Shown: positions 1 to 8,770 of the stretch, in pieces
How the letters are laid out: the number at the start of each line of letters is the position of its first letter
How positions within the stretch are numbered: position 1 is the stretch's first letter
Assembly (NCBI RefSeq): GCF_003151255.1
Contig: NZ_CP029481.1
Coordinates: forward strand, 124,001 to 188,000
Direction of reading: 5' to 3'
Source of the DNA: Microvirga sp. 17 mud 1-3
Lineage (GTDB): Bacteria; Pseudomonadota; Alphaproteobacteria; Rhizobiales; Beijerinckiaceae
DNA: 64,000 nt
The notes under the pieces: model-generated
The model's input: only the letters and a program-made list of their open reading frames with translations
Told to the model about the DNA's origin: nothing
Database searches by the model: none
Made by a program: the position numbers and the translations under genes

Positions 1-7
1 GCGTTCG

Positions 8-1129
8 TCAGTGTCCGCTGCTCGACTGGGCCGATCTCTGGGGATTGAAATCCTTGAAGATCGCCTCGTTCTCGGGGCCTTCCACCTGCAGGATCCCGGC
101 CAGACCGCGCTCGACGCGGCTCAGGGCATGGTCAACGAGCACGTAGTTGCCGGGGACCTCGACCTTGAACTCCACCATGCTGGCTCCGCCAGGAGGTGTC
201 GTGATGGTCTGGACATCATTCAGCGGTGCCGAGGTCAGCGAAGCCATCGGGTAGACCTTGTCGAAGATTTCACCGATTACGTGGAACGACGAGGTGTAGT
301 TGGGCCCGCCCACACCGAAGAAGATGCGCACGGTCTCGCCGACCTTGGCCTTGAGTGGGTTCTTCTTCAGGGCGTCGGTGGCGCCGTTGAAGATGAAGTA
401 CTCAGGGCGCTCACTGATGAGCTTGTCGTAGCTCTCCTCCACGAGCCCGGCGGTGCCGAAGGGCTGTTCCGTATAGATCTCGCCCTGCATCACGTAGAAT
501 TCGTGGTCGACCTTCGGCAGGCCTCCCTCAGGCTCTACGAGGATCATGCCGTACATGCCGTTCGCAATGTGCTGAGCGACCATCGGTGTGGCGCAATGGT
601 AGACGTAGAGGCCTGGGCTCAGCGCCTTGAACGAGAAGCCGCGGCTTTCGCCCGGAGCGGCCTCCGTGGCCTTCGCGCCGCCACCGGGTCCGGTGACCGC
701 ATGGAAGTCCACATTGTGCATCATGACGCTGTCGTCATGGTTCTTGAGGTTGACCTCCACCGTATCGCCGACCCGGACCCGGATGAAGGGTCCTGGAACC
801 TTGTTGTTGAAGGTCCAGTAGTGATAGGTCGTGCCGTCGGCGAGCTGGCCGGTAACCTCGGTGGTCTCCAGGTTGACCTTGACGTGCTGTGGAGCACGGA
901 TGCCGATGGGGCCGGGAAGATCGGTCGGGTCGCGCACCACGTTCACGGGCCCCTGCGGCAAGGTCGAGGCCGGAGCGTGCTTGTGCATGGGCGCAGTTGC
1001 GGTCGCGGCAGCAACCTTGTCGAGGGCCTGGGCGGGCAGGGGCTGGGCCAGAAGAGCGGCTGCTCCAAGGGCCAGAACGGCGGCGGTCGCAAGCAGCGGC
1101 CGGCGTCCCGCATTTTTCAGAGTCCTCAT
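8..1129 (-). CDS. nirK: Copper-containing nitrite reductase NirK
   Basis: Periplasmic enzyme reducing nitrite to nitric oxide, the committing step of denitrification. The 373-residue protein has an N-terminal export signal (about residues 1-36) and two cupredoxin domains. All copper ligands are visible: type 1 copper His138, Cys179, His187 and Met192; type 2 copper His143, His178 and His334. The catalytic Asp141 and His283 are also present. The ATG at 1129 follows a strong AAGGAG ribosome site. The gene stands alone and faces away from hemN; its promoter region carries an NnrR-like box at 1217-1230. The electron donor is probably the pseudoazurin encoded at 11833. No nirV is seen beside it. 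Confidence 0.97.
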   Translation of the reverse strand: MRTLKNAGRRPLLATAAVLALGAAALLAQPLPAQALDKVAAATATAPMHKHAPASTLPQGPVNVVRDPTDLPGPIGIRAPQHVKVNLETTEVTGQLADGTTYHYWTFNNKVPGPFIRVRVGDTVEVNLKNHDDSVMMHNVDFHAVTGPGGGAKATEAAPGESRGFSFKALSPGLYVYHCATPMVAQHIANGMYGMILVEPEGGLPKVDHEFYVMQGEIYTEQPFGTAGLVEESYDKLISERPEYFIFNGATDALKKNPLKAKVGETVRIFFGVGGPNYTSSFHVIGEIFDKVYPMASLTSAPLNDVQTITTPPGGASMVEFKVEVPGNYVLVDHALSRVERGLAGILQVEGPENEAIFKDFNPQRSAQSSSGH

Positions 1130-1211
1130 CGTCGTCTCCTTTTAGGAACCGCCTGGCGGAACATCGTGGTCCGTCATCGGATGAAGACTTTGTACTATCG
1201 AGTGCCTCCGA

Positions 1212-1235
1212 CTTATTTGTTGCGTTGCAAATAAG
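1212..1235. promoter_or_regulatory. Inverted repeat containing an NnrR-like box upstream of nirK
   Basis: CTTATTTG and CAAATAAG form an 8-bp inverted repeat around an 8-base centre. Inside it, positions 1217-1230 read TTGTTGCGTTGCAA, a TTG-N8-CAA site of the Crp/Fnr superfamily. It lies about 88 bases upstream of the nirK start and fits a nitric-oxide-responsive NnrR operator. The role is inferred from position and symmetry. Confidence 0.6.
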
Positions 1236-1297
1236 AACGCGAAATCACGCGAGACAACAAAGAAATCGTGTGTTTCGAGCTCGAAAAGGCAAAGCTT

Positions 1298-1311
1298 TTG
1301 ATTCAAATCAA
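1298..1311. promoter_or_regulatory. Perfect FNR/FixK box upstream of hemN
   Basis: The sequence TTGATTCAAATCAA is an exact match to the TTGAT-N4-ATCAA consensus of anaerobic FNR/FixK-type activators. It lies 139 bases upstream of the hemN start in the nirK-hemN divergent region (1130-1449), which otherwise holds no gene. The FixK-like regulator encoded near 31294 carries the Glu-x-x-Ser-Arg recognition helix expected for such a site. Confidence 0.75.
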
Positions 1312-1449
1312 TTTGTCGCAGCTTTTGGAGCCTTCCGCGGCCGCTTTTTGAGCGAGGTCAAAGACGCCCCGCTCCATCCTCCCTAGACACGGCGCAACAT
1401 GGTCGGTGCGCTGCGATCCTATCGGCGCGCCGCAGCGGAGAGATTTGCG

Positions 1450-2802
1450 ATGAAGGACGACCTGAGAGCGCGCTACGGTGAGGAGCGACTGCCTCGTTAC
1501 ACGAGCTATCCGACGGCGCCGCACTTTTCGGACGCCATCGGGCCTTCGGCCTATACGGACTGGCTTGCGGCGCTTCCGGCACAGGCGAGCACCTCGCTTT
1601 ATCTCCATGTGCCTTTCTGCCGGTCCATGTGCTGGTATTGCGGCTGCCATACAACCATAACTCAGCGGGATGCACCGATCGTGGACTACATCGCGGTCTT
1701 GCGCCGCGAGATCGATCTCGTGGCGGATCGTCTGACCACACGCCTGCCCGTGCGCCATATCCATTTCGGCGGTGGCACGCCCACCATTATGGAGCCGTCG
1801 GAACTCCTCGGCCTCATGGACCTCATGCGGCGGAGATTCTCGCTCGAGGATACGGCCGAGGTCGCGGTCGAGATTGACCCGCGCACGCTGACCCGCACCA
1901 TGACGGCCACGCTCGGCGAGGCGGGCGTCAACCGCGCGAGTCTGGGTGTCCAGAGCTTCGATCCTGTCGTCCAGCGTGCGATCAACCGGATCCAGAGCTT
2001 CGAGCAGACCGAGCGGGCCGTGAACGGCCTCAGGGATGCAGGCGTGCGCGGCATCAATTTCGACCTGATCTACGGGCTTCCGCACCAAAGCGTCGAATCC
2101 TGCATCGAAACGGTTCGGCAGAGCATCGCGCTCCGGCCCGAGCGCTTCTCGGTCTTCGGCTATGCGCATATTCCGTCGTTCAAGAAGCACCAGCGCAAGA
2201 TCGACGAGGCGGCGCTGCCGGACGGAGCGGCCCGCTACGCGCAGGCCGAGGCCATTGCGGATGCGCTGACTGAGGCCGGCTATCGCCGGATCGGCCTCGA
2301 TCATTATGCTCTGCCGGGAGACACGATGGTGAAGGCGCAGGCGGATGGCGTCCTGCACCGCAACTTCCAGGGCTACACCACCGATCCAAGCGACGTGCTC
2401 ATCGGCTTCGGCGCTTCGTCCATCGGGCGGCTCACGCAGGGCTATGTGCAGAATGAAGTGGTTTTGGGGCGCTATGCGGAGCGCATCGGGCGGGGCGAGC
2501 TCGCCACCGCCAAGGGTTATGCCCTTACGGCGGACGATCGCCTGCGGGCAGACCTGATCGAGCGCGTCATGTGCGACTTCCGGGTCGATGTGGCGGAAGT
2601 CTGCGGGCGGCACGGCGTGGCGGCGGATGCCGTGCTGCAAACGGTTCCCCGCCTGCAAGGGCTTGCGGAAGACGGCATCGTGCGCATCGACGGCCCGGTC
2701 CTGTCCGTGAATGACGACATGCGCTTCCTCGTAAGAAGCGTCGCCTCGGCGTTCGACGCCTATCTCGGCGCTTCGGGCCGGACCCACAGCCGCGCGGTGT
2801 AG
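1450..2802 (+). CDS. hemN: Oxygen-independent coproporphyrinogen III oxidase HemN
   Basis: Radical SAM enzyme that decarboxylates coproporphyrinogen III to protoporphyrinogen IX without oxygen, supplying haem when cells denitrify. The protein is about 450 residues, the usual HemN length. It has the N-terminal RYTSYPTAPHF signature and the radical SAM cysteine motif CRSMCWYC followed by GCHT near residue 60, then the GGGTPT glycine-rich motif. I chose the ATG at 1450 because the family starts there; an upstream start would add 17 poorly conserved residues. It is transcribed away from nirK with an FNR/FixK box upstream, consistent with induction under oxygen limitation. Confidence 0.95.
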   Translation: MKDDLRARYGEERLPRYTSYPTAPHFSDAIGPSAYTDWLAALPAQASTSLYLHVPFCRSMCWYCGCHTTITQRDAPIVDYIAVLRREIDLVADRLTTRLPVRHIHFGGGTPTIMEPSELLGLMDLMRRRFSLEDTAEVAVEIDPRTLTRTMTATLGEAGVNRASLGVQSFDPVVQRAINRIQSFEQTERAVNGLRDAGVRGINFDLIYGLPHQSVESCIETVRQSIALRPERFSVFGYAHIPSFKKHQRKIDEAALPDGAARYAQAEAIADALTEAGYRRIGLDHYALPGDTMVKAQADGVLHRNFQGYTTDPSDVLIGFGASSIGRLTQGYVQNEVVLGRYAERIGRGELATAKGYALTADDRLRADLIERVMCDFRVDVAEVCGRHGVAADAVLQTVPRLQGLAEDGIVRIDGPVLSVNDDMRFLVRSVASAFDAYLGASGRTHSRAV

Positions 2803-2832
2803 AGCCGCTCCCCGCGAGGCGGAGGCGGCTCT
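2801..2832 (+). terminator. Hairpin just after hemN
   Basis: AGAGCCGC (2801-2808) pairs with GCGGCTCT (2825-2832) directly at the hemN stop codon. There is no clear run of T after it, so it could be a weak terminator or an RNA-stabilising hairpin. Confidence 0.4.
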
Positions 2833-2837
2833 CTACA

Positions 2838-2945
2838 GCATCGGACCCAAAAGTGGACCCACTTTTGGGATCAATCCGATGCTTCTTCTCTGGGCTGGAG
2901 CATCGTTCGGGGCGGAAAACCGGGTCCACTTTTCCGCACGATGCT
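2838..2945. repeat. Two tandem palindromic intergenic repeats (REP-like)
   Basis: The first unit has outer arms GCATCGGA (2838-2845) and TCCGATGC (2875-2882) and a nested perfect stem CCCAAAAGTG/CACTTTTGGG (2846-2855, 2860-2869). The second has outer arms AGCATCGT (2899-2906) and ACGATGCT (2938-2945) with an inner GCGGAAAA/TTTTCCGC stem. Both share the theme GCATCG-palindrome-CGATGC. They sit between the convergent 3' ends of hemN and norD. Such elements are common and multicopy in Methylobacteriaceae and relatives; that statement is from general knowledge. Confidence 0.7.
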
Positions 2946-2951
2946 CTAGGG

Positions 2952-4865
2952 CTACCGGACGAGGTGCCGGTAGATCGCCGGGAGGGCCGCCGGAAGCTTC
3001 GCGATCTGGCCGACGATGGCATAGCCGCCGCGGCCGAAAAGGGTCGGGAAGTAGGATTGCGCATCCCGGTCCACGGTCACGCCGAACACTGTCACGCCGG
3101 CCCGGCGCGATTCCATGACGGCGCGGCGGGTATCCTCGATGCCGAATCGGCCTTCGTAATGGTCGATGTCGTTGGGCTTGCCGTCCGTGAGGACGAGAAG
3201 AAGCCGCTGCCGGTTCGGACGCTCCGCAAGCTGTGCGGCGGCATGGCGGATTCCTGCTCCGATGCGGGTATAATAGCCCGGCTTCAGGGCCGAGATGCGC
3301 CGTATGGCGCCGGCGTCCAAAGGTTCGTCGAAATCCTTCACGGTCTCGACTCGGACCCAGGAATGCCGGCGTGACGTGAAGGTCATGATCGCGTGGGAAT
3401 CGCCGCAGGCCGCAAGCCCGTGCGACAGCACCAGCAGCGCCTCCTTTTCCACGTCGAGCACCCGCCGGTCGTCCACCCAGGCATCTGTCGAGAGCGACAC
3501 GTCCACAAGGATCGTGACCGCCAGGTCGTGCGCCTGACGGCGGCTTGCTAGGTAGACCCGGTCCGATCCACAGCCGCCTGAGCGCAGATCGCTGTGCGCC
3601 CGTACGAGTGCATCCACGTCGATCTCTTCTCCATCGGCCTGGGCCCTTAGGATCTCGTGTTTGGGCCGAAGCGCCTCGAACTGGCGGCGCACGCGGCGGA
3701 TGCGCCGCCGCGCCGCTGCATCGGGCGTCCAGTCTTCCCCCTGCTCGGAGGCGCGCGCGACGATCACCCGGCAATGCTTTGGCAGATAGGCTTTGCGCGT
3801 GTAGTCCCATTCGGGATAGGCCAGCTCCGCGGTCACGGAGGCGTTCGAGATGGCTTCCGGCCGCAGGTCGAGATCGAATCTGAGCCGGGTCGCGGGCTTG
3901 CCCTGGTGCCGTGCCAGCGGAATCTCGTCGGCATCGTCGAGTGCCTTCTCGGCATTCTCGTCCTCGTCCTCATCGGACGGCCGGCTGACATTGACCATCT
4001 CGGCCATGGCCAGGATCTTTTCGAACCGGTTCAGGACGAACGGATCGGAGCGCTGGGCCCGGTCGGCCTCGCGCCTTGCCGCGAAACGCTTGCGGCTGTC
4101 GGAGGCCGCGAGGGTGCCGGGGCCAGCGGGCTCGTCGCTGTTGCGGCCCGGAGCACCTGCCGCACGGATCCACGTGTCGCCCCACAGGGGCGCCGGAAGG
4201 AAAGGCTGATAGGTCGGCCCGGCCCGCCAGGCTCCATCGTTGCGGAGGGCGGCGTCCTCCCAGCCTACAGGTGGTGTCGCATGCTCATCCCCGAGAAGCG
4301 AGAGGACGATCTGCTCGATCTTCTGCTCGGCCGGAGGCAGGGCGCGCTTCGGACGGGCCTCGCGCAGCGCAGTGCACAGGTCGCGATAGGGCTGCACCAG
4401 CCCGGGGCAGACCTGGAGCACCCGCTCGGCCGTTTCCTTGGCGGTCCTCAGGACCAGGAGATCCCGGCGCAAAGGATCGGCCTCATCGTGCGGGACGAGT
4501 GGCACATGGGCGAAATAGGCCGCGAGCCAGAGATAGAGGGCGCGGTTGAGTGTACGCGAGGGGAAAAGCTCGATCCTCGGCGGCAGGAAGAGGGTTGCGG
4601 GGTCGCGACCCGGCTGCTCCAGACGTTCCTCCGCCAGCCCGATCCGCTGGCGCAGGTTCATGCGATGGGACGAGGCGCGGGCGGCGGTGCCGGCGAGCTG
4701 GACACCCGCCTCGCCGCCAAGCCCGCGGAACAGGACACCGAGCGGCGCGCGCATCTCGTCGAAGGAGACGCCGAAGGCCGGGTGGCGCGGATAGCTCCCA
4801 GCGCGGCCGACCAGCCGGTGCCAGAGATGGCCGACGGTTTCTTCCAGTTCGAGGAAATCGAGCAT
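2952..4865 (-). CDS. norD: Nitric oxide reductase activation protein NorD (VWA domain)
   Basis: Accessory protein needed to activate cytochrome c-dependent nitric oxide reductase, working with the AAA+ ATPase NorQ. The 637-residue protein has a long acidic middle (run DEDEDENAE) and a C-terminal von Willebrand A domain beginning near LAVTILVDVSLS, a metal-ion-dependent adhesion-like DxSxS motif, with LLVLTDGKPND later. The ATG at 4865 has a GGAGGAG ribosome site. It is the last gene of norCBQD and starts 14 bases after norQ. Confidence 0.93.
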   Translation of the reverse strand: MLDFLELEETVGHLWHRLVGRAGSYPRHPAFGVSFDEMRAPLGVLFRGLGGEAGVQLAGTAARASSHRMNLRQRIGLAEERLEQPGRDPATLFLPPRIELFPSRTLNRALYLWLAAYFAHVPLVPHDEADPLRRDLLVLRTAKETAERVLQVCPGLVQPYRDLCTALREARPKRALPPAEQKIEQIVLSLLGDEHATPPVGWEDAALRNDGAWRAGPTYQPFLPAPLWGDTWIRAAGAPGRNSDEPAGPGTLAASDSRKRFAARREADRAQRSDPFVLNRFEKILAMAEMVNVSRPSDEDEDENAEKALDDADEIPLARHQGKPATRLRFDLDLRPEAISNASVTAELAYPEWDYTRKAYLPKHCRVIVARASEQGEDWTPDAAARRRIRRVRRQFEALRPKHEILRAQADGEEIDVDALVRAHSDLRSGGCGSDRVYLASRRQAHDLAVTILVDVSLSTDAWVDDRRVLDVEKEALLVLSHGLAACGDSHAIMTFTSRRHSWVRVETVKDFDEPLDAGAIRRISALKPGYYTRIGAGIRHAAAQLAERPNRQRLLLVLTDGKPNDIDHYEGRFGIEDTRRAVMESRRAGVTVFGVTVDRDAQSYFPTLFGRGGYAIVGQIAKLPAALPAIYRHLVR

Positions 4866-4879
4866 GGTGCTCCTCCGGG

Positions 4880-5692
4880 TCAGCCGAGAGTTGCGTGGGC
4901 GACTTCGATCAGGCCTTTCTTGACGTCGGCATCGTCCGTGAGAGGTTCGATCAGGGCCGCCGCGACAGCCTCCTCAGCCGAGACGCCGGCCGCGATGAGC
5001 GAGGCGCAATAGACCAGGAGGCGCGTGGAAACGCCTTCCTCCAGGTCCTGACCCTTCAGCGCCCTGAGGCGCCGGGCGAGGAGCAGGAGCGGGCGGACAC
5101 GCTCTTCCGGCAGGCCGCTCTCGGCGGCGACAACCGCGACCTCGTGCTCCAGGGGCAGGAAATCGAACTCGATGGCGATGAAGCGCTGGCGCGTCGACGG
5201 CTTCAGGGATTTCAGGAGGGACTGGTAGCCGGGATTGTAGGACACAACGAGCATGAAGGAATCCGGCGCCTGCAGCTCCTCGCCGGTGCGGTCGAGCGGC
5301 AGGATGCGCCTGTCGTCGGTCAAGGGATGCAGGACGACGGTCACGTCCTTGCGGGCCTCCACAATCTCGTCGAGGTAGCAGATGCCGCCCTCGCGCACCG
5401 CACGGGTCAGTGGCCCGTCCGCCCAGACGGTGTCGCCGCCCTTCAGGAGATAGCGGCCCGTGAGGTCGGCGGCGGTCAGGTCGTCATGGCAGGACACCGT
5501 GTGGAGCGGCAGGCCGAGACGCGAGGCCATGTGAGCCACGAACCGGGTCTTGCCGCAGCCCGTCGGCCCCTTGAGCAGGAGCGGCAGGCGCTTGCGCCAG
5601 GCAAGTTCGAAGAGAGCGCATTCGTTTCCCGCCGGAACGTAATAGGGCAGGTCCGCCGGCGCCTGCGGCACGGACTGGAGAAGGGGCCTCAT
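4880..5692 (-). CDS. norQ: NorQ, MoxR-family AAA+ ATPase
   Basis: ATPase that partners NorD in maturing or activating the NorCB nitric oxide reductase, probably inserting the non-haem iron. The 270-residue protein carries a Walker A motif GPTGCGKT near residues 40-47, a Walker B-like CYLDEIVEA segment, and the conserved MLVVSYNPGYQS sensor region. An AAGGA ribosome site precedes the ATG. It lies between norB (65 bases upstream) and norD (14 bases downstream) in the same transcription unit. Confidence 0.95.
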   Translation of the reverse strand: MRPLLQSVPQAPADLPYYVPAGNECALFELAWRKRLPLLLKGPTGCGKTRFVAHMASRLGLPLHTVSCHDDLTAADLTGRYLLKGGDTVWADGPLTRAVREGGICYLDEIVEARKDVTVVLHPLTDDRRILPLDRTGEELQAPDSFMLVVSYNPGYQSLLKSLKPSTRQRFIAIEFDFLPLEHEVAVVAAESGLPEERVRPLLLLARRLRALKGQDLEEGVSTRLLVYCASLIAAGVSAEEAVAAALIEPLTDDADVKKGLIEVAHATLG

Positions 5693-5757
5693 GGATCGAA
5701 TCCTTCACGAAATCGGACAGGGAAAGCCGGGGCGGCCGGGCGCCGCCCCGGGGAGAG

Positions 5758-7101
5758 TCATTCGGCAGGCTGGAGCTGGCCCAGGGCCGGCGCCTTCTCG
5801 CGTCCGGGAACCAGGACCGCGTAGACGAACATCAGCGCCGAGATCAGCACGAAGGCTCCCGAGCCGAGCCGGATCCAGTAGAAGAGGGCGAGCTGCTCCT
5901 GCACTTCCATGTAGGACTGGCCGAGTACCCGCTGCAGGTGGACCTGGATGACGCCCGCGAAGGTGAGCGCGAAGGTCATGACCGACATCGCCGTGCACAT
6001 AATCCAGAAGCTCGTGATGCTGAGCCATTGGTTGTAGGGCGCGCGGCCGCGGATCTGCGGCATGGCGTAGGCCATGACCGCGAGATTGAGCATCACGTAG
6101 GCGCCGAAGAAGGCGAGGTGCCCGTGAGCGGCCGTGACCTGCGTGCCATGGGTGTAGTAGTTCACCGACGACAGGGTGTGCAGGAAGCCCCAGACACCCG
6201 CGCCGAAGAAGGCCATCACGGCACAGCCGACCGACCATAGAAGCGCGGCGCGGTTGGGATGGCGACGGCCCGCCTTCCAGGTCATCTGCACCGTGAAGAT
6301 GATCATGGTGAAGAAGGGTGCCACTTCGAGCGTCGAGAACAGGGAGCCGATCCACTGCCAGTATCCCGGTGCGCCGATCCAGTAGAAGTGGTGGCCGGTA
6401 CCGAGGATGCCTGAGAACAGCGCCATGCCGACGATCACATAGAGCCACTTCTCGACGACCTCACGGTCGATGCCGTTGAGCTTGATCATCAGGAAGGCCA
6501 GGACCGAGGCCATGATAAGCTCCCACACGCCCTCGACCCACAGGTGCACGATGTACCACCAGTACAGCTTGTCCACCGCGAGATTCACCGGGTTGTAGAA
6601 GGCGAACAGGAAGAAGATGGCCACGCCCCACAGACCGAAGAGCAGGATGTTGGTGACGACCGTCTTTCGCCCTTTCAGAACCGTCATGGTGATGTTGAAG
6701 AGGAACATCAGGCAGACCACCACGATGCCGACCTTGATCGAGAAGGGCTGCTCTAGAAACTCACGCCCCTCGTGGATCTTGAACATGTAGCCCACGACGG
6801 CGACGGCCGCGGCGCCCAGAAACAGCCAGAACTGCACCTTGGCGATCAGCGGGCTGAACAGCTCGGTCTCGGCCTCCTCGGGCACGAGATAGTAGGTCGC
6901 GCCCATGAAGCCGATCAGCAACCACACGATCAGGGCGTTCGTGTGGATCATGCGGACGATGTTGAAGGGCAACAGCTCGGAGAGCGTGTTGGGCAGGACG
7001 TAGATGGTGCCGGCCAGGACGCCGAACGCGACCTGGGCCATGAACAGGCCGAGCGCTCCGTAGAAATAGAGCGCGGCCACCTTTTGCGATTGGTACTTCA
7101 T
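5758..7101 (-). CDS. norB: Nitric oxide reductase large subunit NorB
   Basis: Catalytic, membrane-embedded subunit of cNor, converting two NO to N2O. It is a 447-residue haem-copper oxidase relative with about twelve membrane helices. Metal ligands are visible: His53 and His328 for low-spin haem b, His326 for haem b3, and His186, His237 and His238 for the non-haem iron FeB. Conserved glutamates Glu190 and Glu194 follow His186 in HLWVEGVWE. The gene begins 16 bases after norC. The length matches the family and the reading frame is intact. Confidence 0.97.
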   Translation of the reverse strand: MKYQSQKVAALYFYGALGLFMAQVAFGVLAGTIYVLPNTLSELLPFNIVRMIHTNALIVWLLIGFMGATYYLVPEEAETELFSPLIAKVQFWLFLGAAAVAVVGYMFKIHEGREFLEQPFSIKVGIVVVCLMFLFNITMTVLKGRKTVVTNILLFGLWGVAIFFLFAFYNPVNLAVDKLYWWYIVHLWVEGVWELIMASVLAFLMIKLNGIDREVVEKWLYVIVGMALFSGILGTGHHFYWIGAPGYWQWIGSLFSTLEVAPFFTMIIFTVQMTWKAGRRHPNRAALLWSVGCAVMAFFGAGVWGFLHTLSSVNYYTHGTQVTAAHGHLAFFGAYVMLNLAVMAYAMPQIRGRAPYNQWLSITSFWIMCTAMSVMTFALTFAGVIQVHLQRVLGQSYMEVQEQLALFYWIRLGSGAFVLISALMFVYAVLVPGREKAPALGQLQPAE

Positions 7102-7117
7102 GATGTGCTTTCCGATC

Positions 7118-7570
7118 TCACCCGGCCTTGTTCGGCGGCCAGTTCTGGGTCTTGATTCGGCCGGTCCATTCCAGGAAGTCGGCGAGATCGTTGAGTTCCT
7201 GGTCGGTCAGGTTGAACTGCGGCATCTGGCGGCGCCCCTCGATGCCGGAGGGCTGGGCCTGCATCCAGGCCTTGAGCATGTCGCGCGCCGTGGCCGGGTC
7301 CTCCTTGCCACCCCAGCGATCCCAGAGATTCCCGAGTTCCGGCGCGAAATAGGCGCCTTCGCCCAGGATGGAGTGGCAGTTGATGCAGGAGTTCTTCTCC
7401 CACACGTGCTTTCCGCGGGCGACGGAGTCGGACAGGGTCGACGTGTCCGTCGACGTGGTGTTCATGTAGTAGTGACTGTGGGCCGTTAAGCCTACGAAGA
7501 TAGCGAAGAAGAAGAACGAGCCCCCGTAGAACACGTTTCTCGCCGCCGATTTGGTGAGGGCTTCAGCCAT
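7118..7570 (-). CDS. norC: Nitric oxide reductase cytochrome c subunit NorC
   Basis: Membrane-anchored monohaem cytochrome c that passes electrons to NorB. The 150-residue protein has one N-terminal helix (about residues 13-31), a CINCH haem motif at residues 62-66 and a likely axial Met116 in RRQMPQF. I start it at 7570, where AAAGGA precedes the ATG; a longer frame would add twelve residues without support. It is the first gene of norCBQD, with a TTG-N8-CAA box about 180 bases upstream. Confidence 0.95.
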   Translation of the reverse strand: MAEALTKSAARNVFYGGSFFFFAIFVGLTAHSHYYMNTTSTDTSTLSDSVARGKHVWEKNSCINCHSILGEGAYFAPELGNLWDRWGGKEDPATARDMLKAWMQAQPSGIEGRRQMPQFNLTDQELNDLADFLEWTGRIKTQNWPPNKAG

Positions 7571-7752
7571 CACGCGGTCCTTTCCGAAATGACAGGGATG
7601 CAGCAATGCGGCGTGAGCCGCCGGACGGACGCCGCGCAGGCGGGCTGCGTGAGCGTTGGGATCGGGGTGATGACATGCGGACCTGCTTCGGGCCCGGACC
7701 GGGCCCCTCGTGGCGAACGGCTGGCAAGCTACAGGAGCGGCGCCATTGCTCT

Positions 7753-7766
7753 TTGCTCCAGGACAA
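7753..7766. promoter_or_regulatory. NnrR-like box upstream of norC
   Basis: On the minus strand the site reads TTGTCCTGGAGCAA, a TTG-N8-CAA dyad resembling the boxes at 8699 and 15038. It lies in the 219-base gap between norF and norC, which holds no gene. It suggests that norCBQD has its own promoter in addition to read-through from norEF. Confidence 0.5.
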
Positions 7767-7789
7767 GCTTCAGGGCTGTGCCTCGACGA

Positions 7790-8065
7790 TCAGGTGCGCA
7801 GCAGCGACATGGCGGCGGCCGCGAAGGACGTTGCCGCGATGAGCAGGAGCCATGAGAACATCAGCGTGCGCCAGACCGGCGGTACGGTGCGCAGCTTGAG
7901 AAAGTCGAGCAGCATCCACCGTCCCTTGAACACGGCGGCTGCAAGCACGACGCCGTCGACAATAAGGCCCGTGGCTCCGGCCCGCGCGGCCGCCATGCTG
8001 GCGAGCGTCAGAACCACGAGGGCGATCCAGGCATGGGTGATCCGGCGCATGGTGGGCGACGTCAT
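7790..8065 (-). CDS. norF: NorF-like small membrane protein (cytochrome oxidase subunit IV type)
   Basis: The 91-residue protein has three predicted membrane helices and the FKGRWMLLDFLKL and W-rich pattern seen in NorF and bacterial cytochrome oxidase subunit IV-like proteins. NorF with NorE helps full nitric oxide reductase activity in denitrifiers; its molecular role is not settled. It starts four bases after norE, so the two are surely cotranscribed. The symbol rests on context plus general resemblance. Confidence 0.8.
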   Translation of the reverse strand: MTSPTMRRITHAWIALVVLTLASMAAARAGATGLIVDGVVLAAAVFKGRWMLLDFLKLRTVPPVWRTLMFSWLLLIAATSFAAAAMSLLRT

Positions 8066-8069
8066 GGCT

Positions 8070-8636
8070 TCAGCCCACCAGGTAGATCAGCGGATACATG
8101 ACGATCCAGACGAGATCGACCATGTGCCAGAAGGCCGTGCCGGTCTTCAGGTTGTCCAAGCTGTCGTGAAGAGCCACCATTGCAAGGATCACGACGCCGA
8201 GCAGGACATGAAGGAGGTGAAAGCCAGTTAGGAGAAAGTAGAGAGTGAAGAAGGTGTCGGTATCGATACCGATCCCGGCGCGAACCTTGTCGGCGTATTC
8301 GACAATCTTGATGCCGACGAAGACAAGGCCCAGCCCCATGGCGCCCGCGAGCAGCGCACGCGTTGCTCCGCGCCGACCCAGGATGTGGGCCTCGACGGCG
8401 AGCGCTGCGAGCCATCCGCTGGTGATGAGCACGAGAGTATTCGCGCCGCCGAGCAGTGGATCGAGATGCGCCCGCCCGGCCGCGAAGAGCGCAGGCTGAA
8501 CCGCGCCTGTGACCGAAAAGATCAGGAAGAGCAGCCCGAAGGTCACGACCTCCGTGAGAATGAGCACCCACATCATGGGATGTCCTGGAAGGTCCGAGAG
8601 CCCGCCCCAGGGGCGTTCCTCCTGTGCGGTCGTCAT
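8070..8636 (-). CDS. norE: NorE, cytochrome c oxidase subunit III-like protein
   Basis: Membrane protein of the haem-copper oxidase subunit III family found in nitric oxide reductase clusters, thought to help assembly or activity of cNor. About 188 residues with five helices, including the family-type GFHLLHVLLG and the C-terminal WHMVDLVWIVMYPLIYL. I chose the ATG at 8636 because GGGAGG lies about ten bases upstream; a GTG at 8645 would sit on that ribosome site. An NnrR-like box lies 63 bases upstream and is shared with the divergent small gene at 8771. Confidence 0.9.
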   Translation of the reverse strand: MTTAQEERPWGGLSDLPGHPMMWVLILTEVVTFGLLFLIFSVTGAVQPALFAAGRAHLDPLLGGANTLVLITSGWLAALAVEAHILGRRGATRALLAGAMGLGLVFVGIKIVEYADKVRAGIGIDTDTFFTLYFLLTGFHLLHVLLGVVILAMVALHDSLDNLKTGTAFWHMVDLVWIVMYPLIYLVG

Positions 8637-8698
8637 TGGTCTCACCCTCCCGGTCTCGTCGCGGTCGATCCTCTATCGCGCGCTTTCGGGCTTTCTCG

Positions 8699-8712
8699 TT
8701 GCGCTGGCGCAA
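8699..8712. promoter_or_regulatory. Symmetric NnrR-like box between norE and the small ORF at 8771
   Basis: TTGCGCTGGCGCAA is a near-perfect 14-bp dyad. It is centred 58-70 bases from both divergent starts (norE at 8636, small gene at 8771), the spacing expected of a Crp/Fnr-type activator serving both directions. Confidence 0.7.
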
Positions 8713-8770
8713 ACAAGGCTCTCGTATTCCCGGCCATAGATGTGCCGCCTGAACCTTGGAGAGACCGGCC

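Noticed and set aside
1303..2787. 494-codon frame on the minus strand opposite hemN
   Set aside because: It is a shadow of the radical SAM gene: low-complexity Arg/His/Ala-rich translation, no ribosome site, no family features.
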